NCBI GenBank assembly: GCA_028289645.1
Contig: JANQOK010000023.1
Location: forward strand, 372,001-436,000
DNA length: 64,000 bases
Source of the DNA: Anderseniella sp.
Lineage (GTDB): Bacteria > Pseudomonadota > Alphaproteobacteria > Rhizobiales > Aestuariivirgaceae
Direction: 5' to 3'
The position numbers and the translations under genes were made by a program. This document shows positions 62,460 to 64,000 of this stretch, one piece after another. Each line of letters begins with the position of its first letter. The first letter of the stretch is position 1. The notes beneath the pieces are model-generated. The model was not told where the DNA came from. It did not search any database and saw only the letters and a program-made list of their open reading frames with translations.

Positions 62460-63191
62460 ATGCTGATTATCGCGGGGCTTGGAAATCCAGGCAAAAAATA
62501 CGCCGGGCACCGGCACAATATCGGTTTCATGGCGGTGGACGAGATCGTTCGCCGCCATGGCCTTTCTGCATGGCGCAAGAAGTTCCAGTCGGAAATTTCC
62601 GAAGGTCTGCTGGACGGTGAAACAGTTCTGGTCATGAAGCCTCAAACCTACATGAACGAGTCCGGCCGTGCCGTGGGTGAGGCCATGCGGTTTTACAATC
62701 TGGGACCGGAAGACCTGGTGGTGTTTTATGATGAGCTTGACCTTGTGCCGGGCAAGGTGCGGGTGAAGACCGGCGGCGGTGCTGGCGGTCACAACGGTAT
62801 CCGCTCGCTCGATGCCCATTGCGGCAAGGATTATCGCCGGGTGCGCCTCGGCATCGGTCACCCGGGTTCCAAGGACAGGGTAACCGGCCATGTACTGGGT
62901 GACTTTGCCAAGGCGGACCGGGACTGGCTGGATCCGTTGCTGGACGAGGTTGCCCGCAGTGCGGGACTGCTGGTGAAGGGCGATGATGCCGGTTTCATGA
63001 ACAAGGTTGCGCTCAGCCTGCGTCCGGAAGGGAATGGCAAACCAGTGTCAAAGACACAGTCCGGGACGCCGGTGAAGAAACAAAGCGATCGAGATCAGGA
63101 CCGGCCGGCGACACGCAAGCCGGCATTGTCGAAATCCGGACCGATGGCTGAGATGCTGAGCCGGCTGCTGGGCAAGAAGGACAAGGATTAG
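62460..63191 (+). CDS. pth: Peptidyl-tRNA hydrolase
   Basis: Enzyme of 243 residues that recycles stalled peptidyl-tRNA. The N-terminus has GLGNPGKKY (with Asn9) and the catalytic His19 in [13 protein letters not shown]. Other conserved blocks are [14 protein letters not shown] and [15 protein letters not shown]-terminal extension of about 50 residues, rich in Lys, Arg, Pro and Ser, exceeds the E. coli length, as is usual in alphaproteobacteria. The rplY-pth gap is 53 bases, with a nested hairpin. Confidence 0.95.
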   Translation: MLIIAGLGNPGKKYAGHRHNIGFMAVDEIVRRHGLSAWRKKFQSEISEGLLDGETVLVMKPQTYMNESGRAVGEAMRFYNLGPEDLVVFYDELDLVPGKVRVKTGGGAGGHNGIRSLDAHCGKDYRRVRLGIGHPGSKDRVTGHVLGDFAKADRDWLDPLLDEVARSAGLLVKGDDAGFMNKVALSLRPEGNGKPVSKTQSGTPVKKQSDRDQDRPATRKPALSKSGPMAEMLSRLLGKKDKD

Positions 63192-64000
63192 ATGGGATTC
63201 AAGTGCGGTATTGTCGGACTGCCCAATGTCGGCAAGTCGACCCTGTTCAACGCGTTGACGCAGACTGCGGCGGCACAGGCCGCCAATTACCCGTTCTGCA
63301 CCATTGAACCGAATGTCGGGGACGTGGCTGTGCCGGATGAGCGGCTCGTGCAACTGGCGGCTATCGCGAAGTCTGCCCAGACGATTCCGACAAGGTTGAC
63401 GTTTGTCGATATTGCCGGTCTGGTCAAAGGTGCTTCCAAAGGTGAGGGCCTCGGCAACCAGTTCCTCGCCAATATCCGCGAGGTCGATGCCATCGCCCAT
63501 GTGGTGCGCTGTTTCGAAGACGGCGATGTCACCCATGTGGAGGGGCGCATTGATCCGATCGCGGATATTGAAACCATCGAAACCGAACTGATGCTGGCTG
63601 ACATGGAGAGCCTCGAAAAGCGTATTGCCGGGGTCGAGAAGAAGGCGAAATCGGGGGAGAAGGCAGCAAAGGCGGAATATGACTTCATGATGCGGCCGCT
63701 TGAACTGCTGCGCGAGGGCAAGCCGGCTCGGGAGTTGGAGATTGCGGATGATGAGCAAAAAGCCTTTCGCATGCTGGGTCTGCTGACCTCCAAACCGGTG
63801 CTGTATGTGTGCAACGTAGAAGAAGCGTCAGCGGACAAGGGCAACGATTTCTCAGATACGGTAAAGGCGTTTGCGGCGGAACAAGGTGCGCAGGCGGTGG
63901 TGGTGTCTGCCAAGATCGAAAGCGAAATTGCCGTACTGGACGAAGATGAGCAACGTGAATACCTGGATGCCCTCGGTCTGGCGGAACCGGGCCTGAACCG
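63192..64000 (+). CDS. ychF: Redox-regulated ATPase YchF (partial, 3' end outside window)
   Basis: The ATG at 63192 starts directly after the pth stop codon. About 269 residues are visible and no stop occurs before the window edge. The G1 loop is GLPNVGKST (9-17) and the G3 region VDIAGLVKGASKGEGLGNQFL. The base-specificity motif reads CNVEE, not NKxD, consistent with the ATP preference of the YchF/OLA1 family. Full-length members are about 363 residues, with a C-terminal TGS domain outside the window. Confidence 0.95.
   Translation, partial: MGFKCGIVGLPNVGKSTLFNALTQTAAAQAANYPFCTIEPNVGDVAVPDERLVQLAAIAKSAQTIPTRLTFVDIAGLVKGASKGEGLGNQFLANIREVDAIAHVVRCFEDGDVTHVEGRIDPIADIETIETELMLADMESLEKRIAGVEKKAKSGEKAAKAEYDFMMRPLELLREGKPARELEIADDEQKAFRMLGLLTSKPVLYVCNVEEASADKGNDFSDTVKAFAAEQGAQAVVVSAKIESEIAVLDEDEQREYLDALGLAEPGLN

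Overview
The window reads as a chromosomal segment of an alphaproteobacterium, probably of the Hyphomicrobiales/Rhizobiales sphere. This rests on inference from content and order: a PmtA-type phospholipid N-methyltransferase, an ilvE / MarR (PetP-like) / OmpR-type regulator / EnvZ-type kinase block, a folB-uvrC-pgsA-moaD run, and rplY-pth-ychF. Base composition is near 60 % G+C except between about 33.8 and 42.4 kb. I found no rRNA, tRNA, CRISPR array, phage gene or insertion sequence.

Region 1 (about 0.6-14.1 kb) is a lipid locus. A plus-strand operon (fatty acyl-AMP ligase, NAD-dependent ceramide reductase, dedicated acyl carrier protein, serine palmitoyltransferase) converges on a minus-strand operon (LpxO-like hydroxylase, ABC exporter, GNAT-type bacterial ceramide synthase, metallophosphoesterase, LptF-like and LptG-like permeases). 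Together these supply each step from free fatty acid and serine to ceramide, plus candidate flippase, export and hydroxylation functions. A sterol-desaturase/fatty-acid-hydroxylase family gene and a small tail-anchored protein of unknown function lie just upstream.

Region 2 (14.4-22.7 kb) has a Nudix and a GNAT gene, then a four-gene minus-strand MoxR / DUF58 / BatA-DUF4159 / large membrane protein operon. Region 3 (22.9-33.5 kb) holds housekeeping genes on the plus strand: DUF1285, CoA pyrophosphatase and CCA-adding enzyme (overlapping); a lone molybdenum hydroxylase large subunit; AIM24; then SDR-folB-uvrC-pgsA-moaD-pmtA, tightly packed up to moaD.

Region 4 (33.8-42.4 kb) looks like an acquired island: a LysE exporter, a 66-codon coiled-coil protein, a 2147-residue non-ribosomal peptide synthetase (acyl ligase-PCP-C-A-PCP-C, no thioesterase) and a divergent PCMT-family methyltransferase. 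Region 5 (42.5-49.7 kb) has an L,D-transpeptidase, a fasciclin protein, ilvE facing a MarR gene across a near-perfect operator, a two-component pair and a secreted lipase. Region 6 (49.7-57.2 kb) has csaA-tetR, proC, ybjN, ubiK, then lgt-midA-pgeF, an M24 homologue lacking metal ligands, and a GNAT. Region 7 (57.3-64 kb) has a lipoprotein, prs, DUF1989, an outer-membrane beta-barrel, then rplY-pth-ychF; ychF runs off the end and the first gene (AbrB family) runs off the start.
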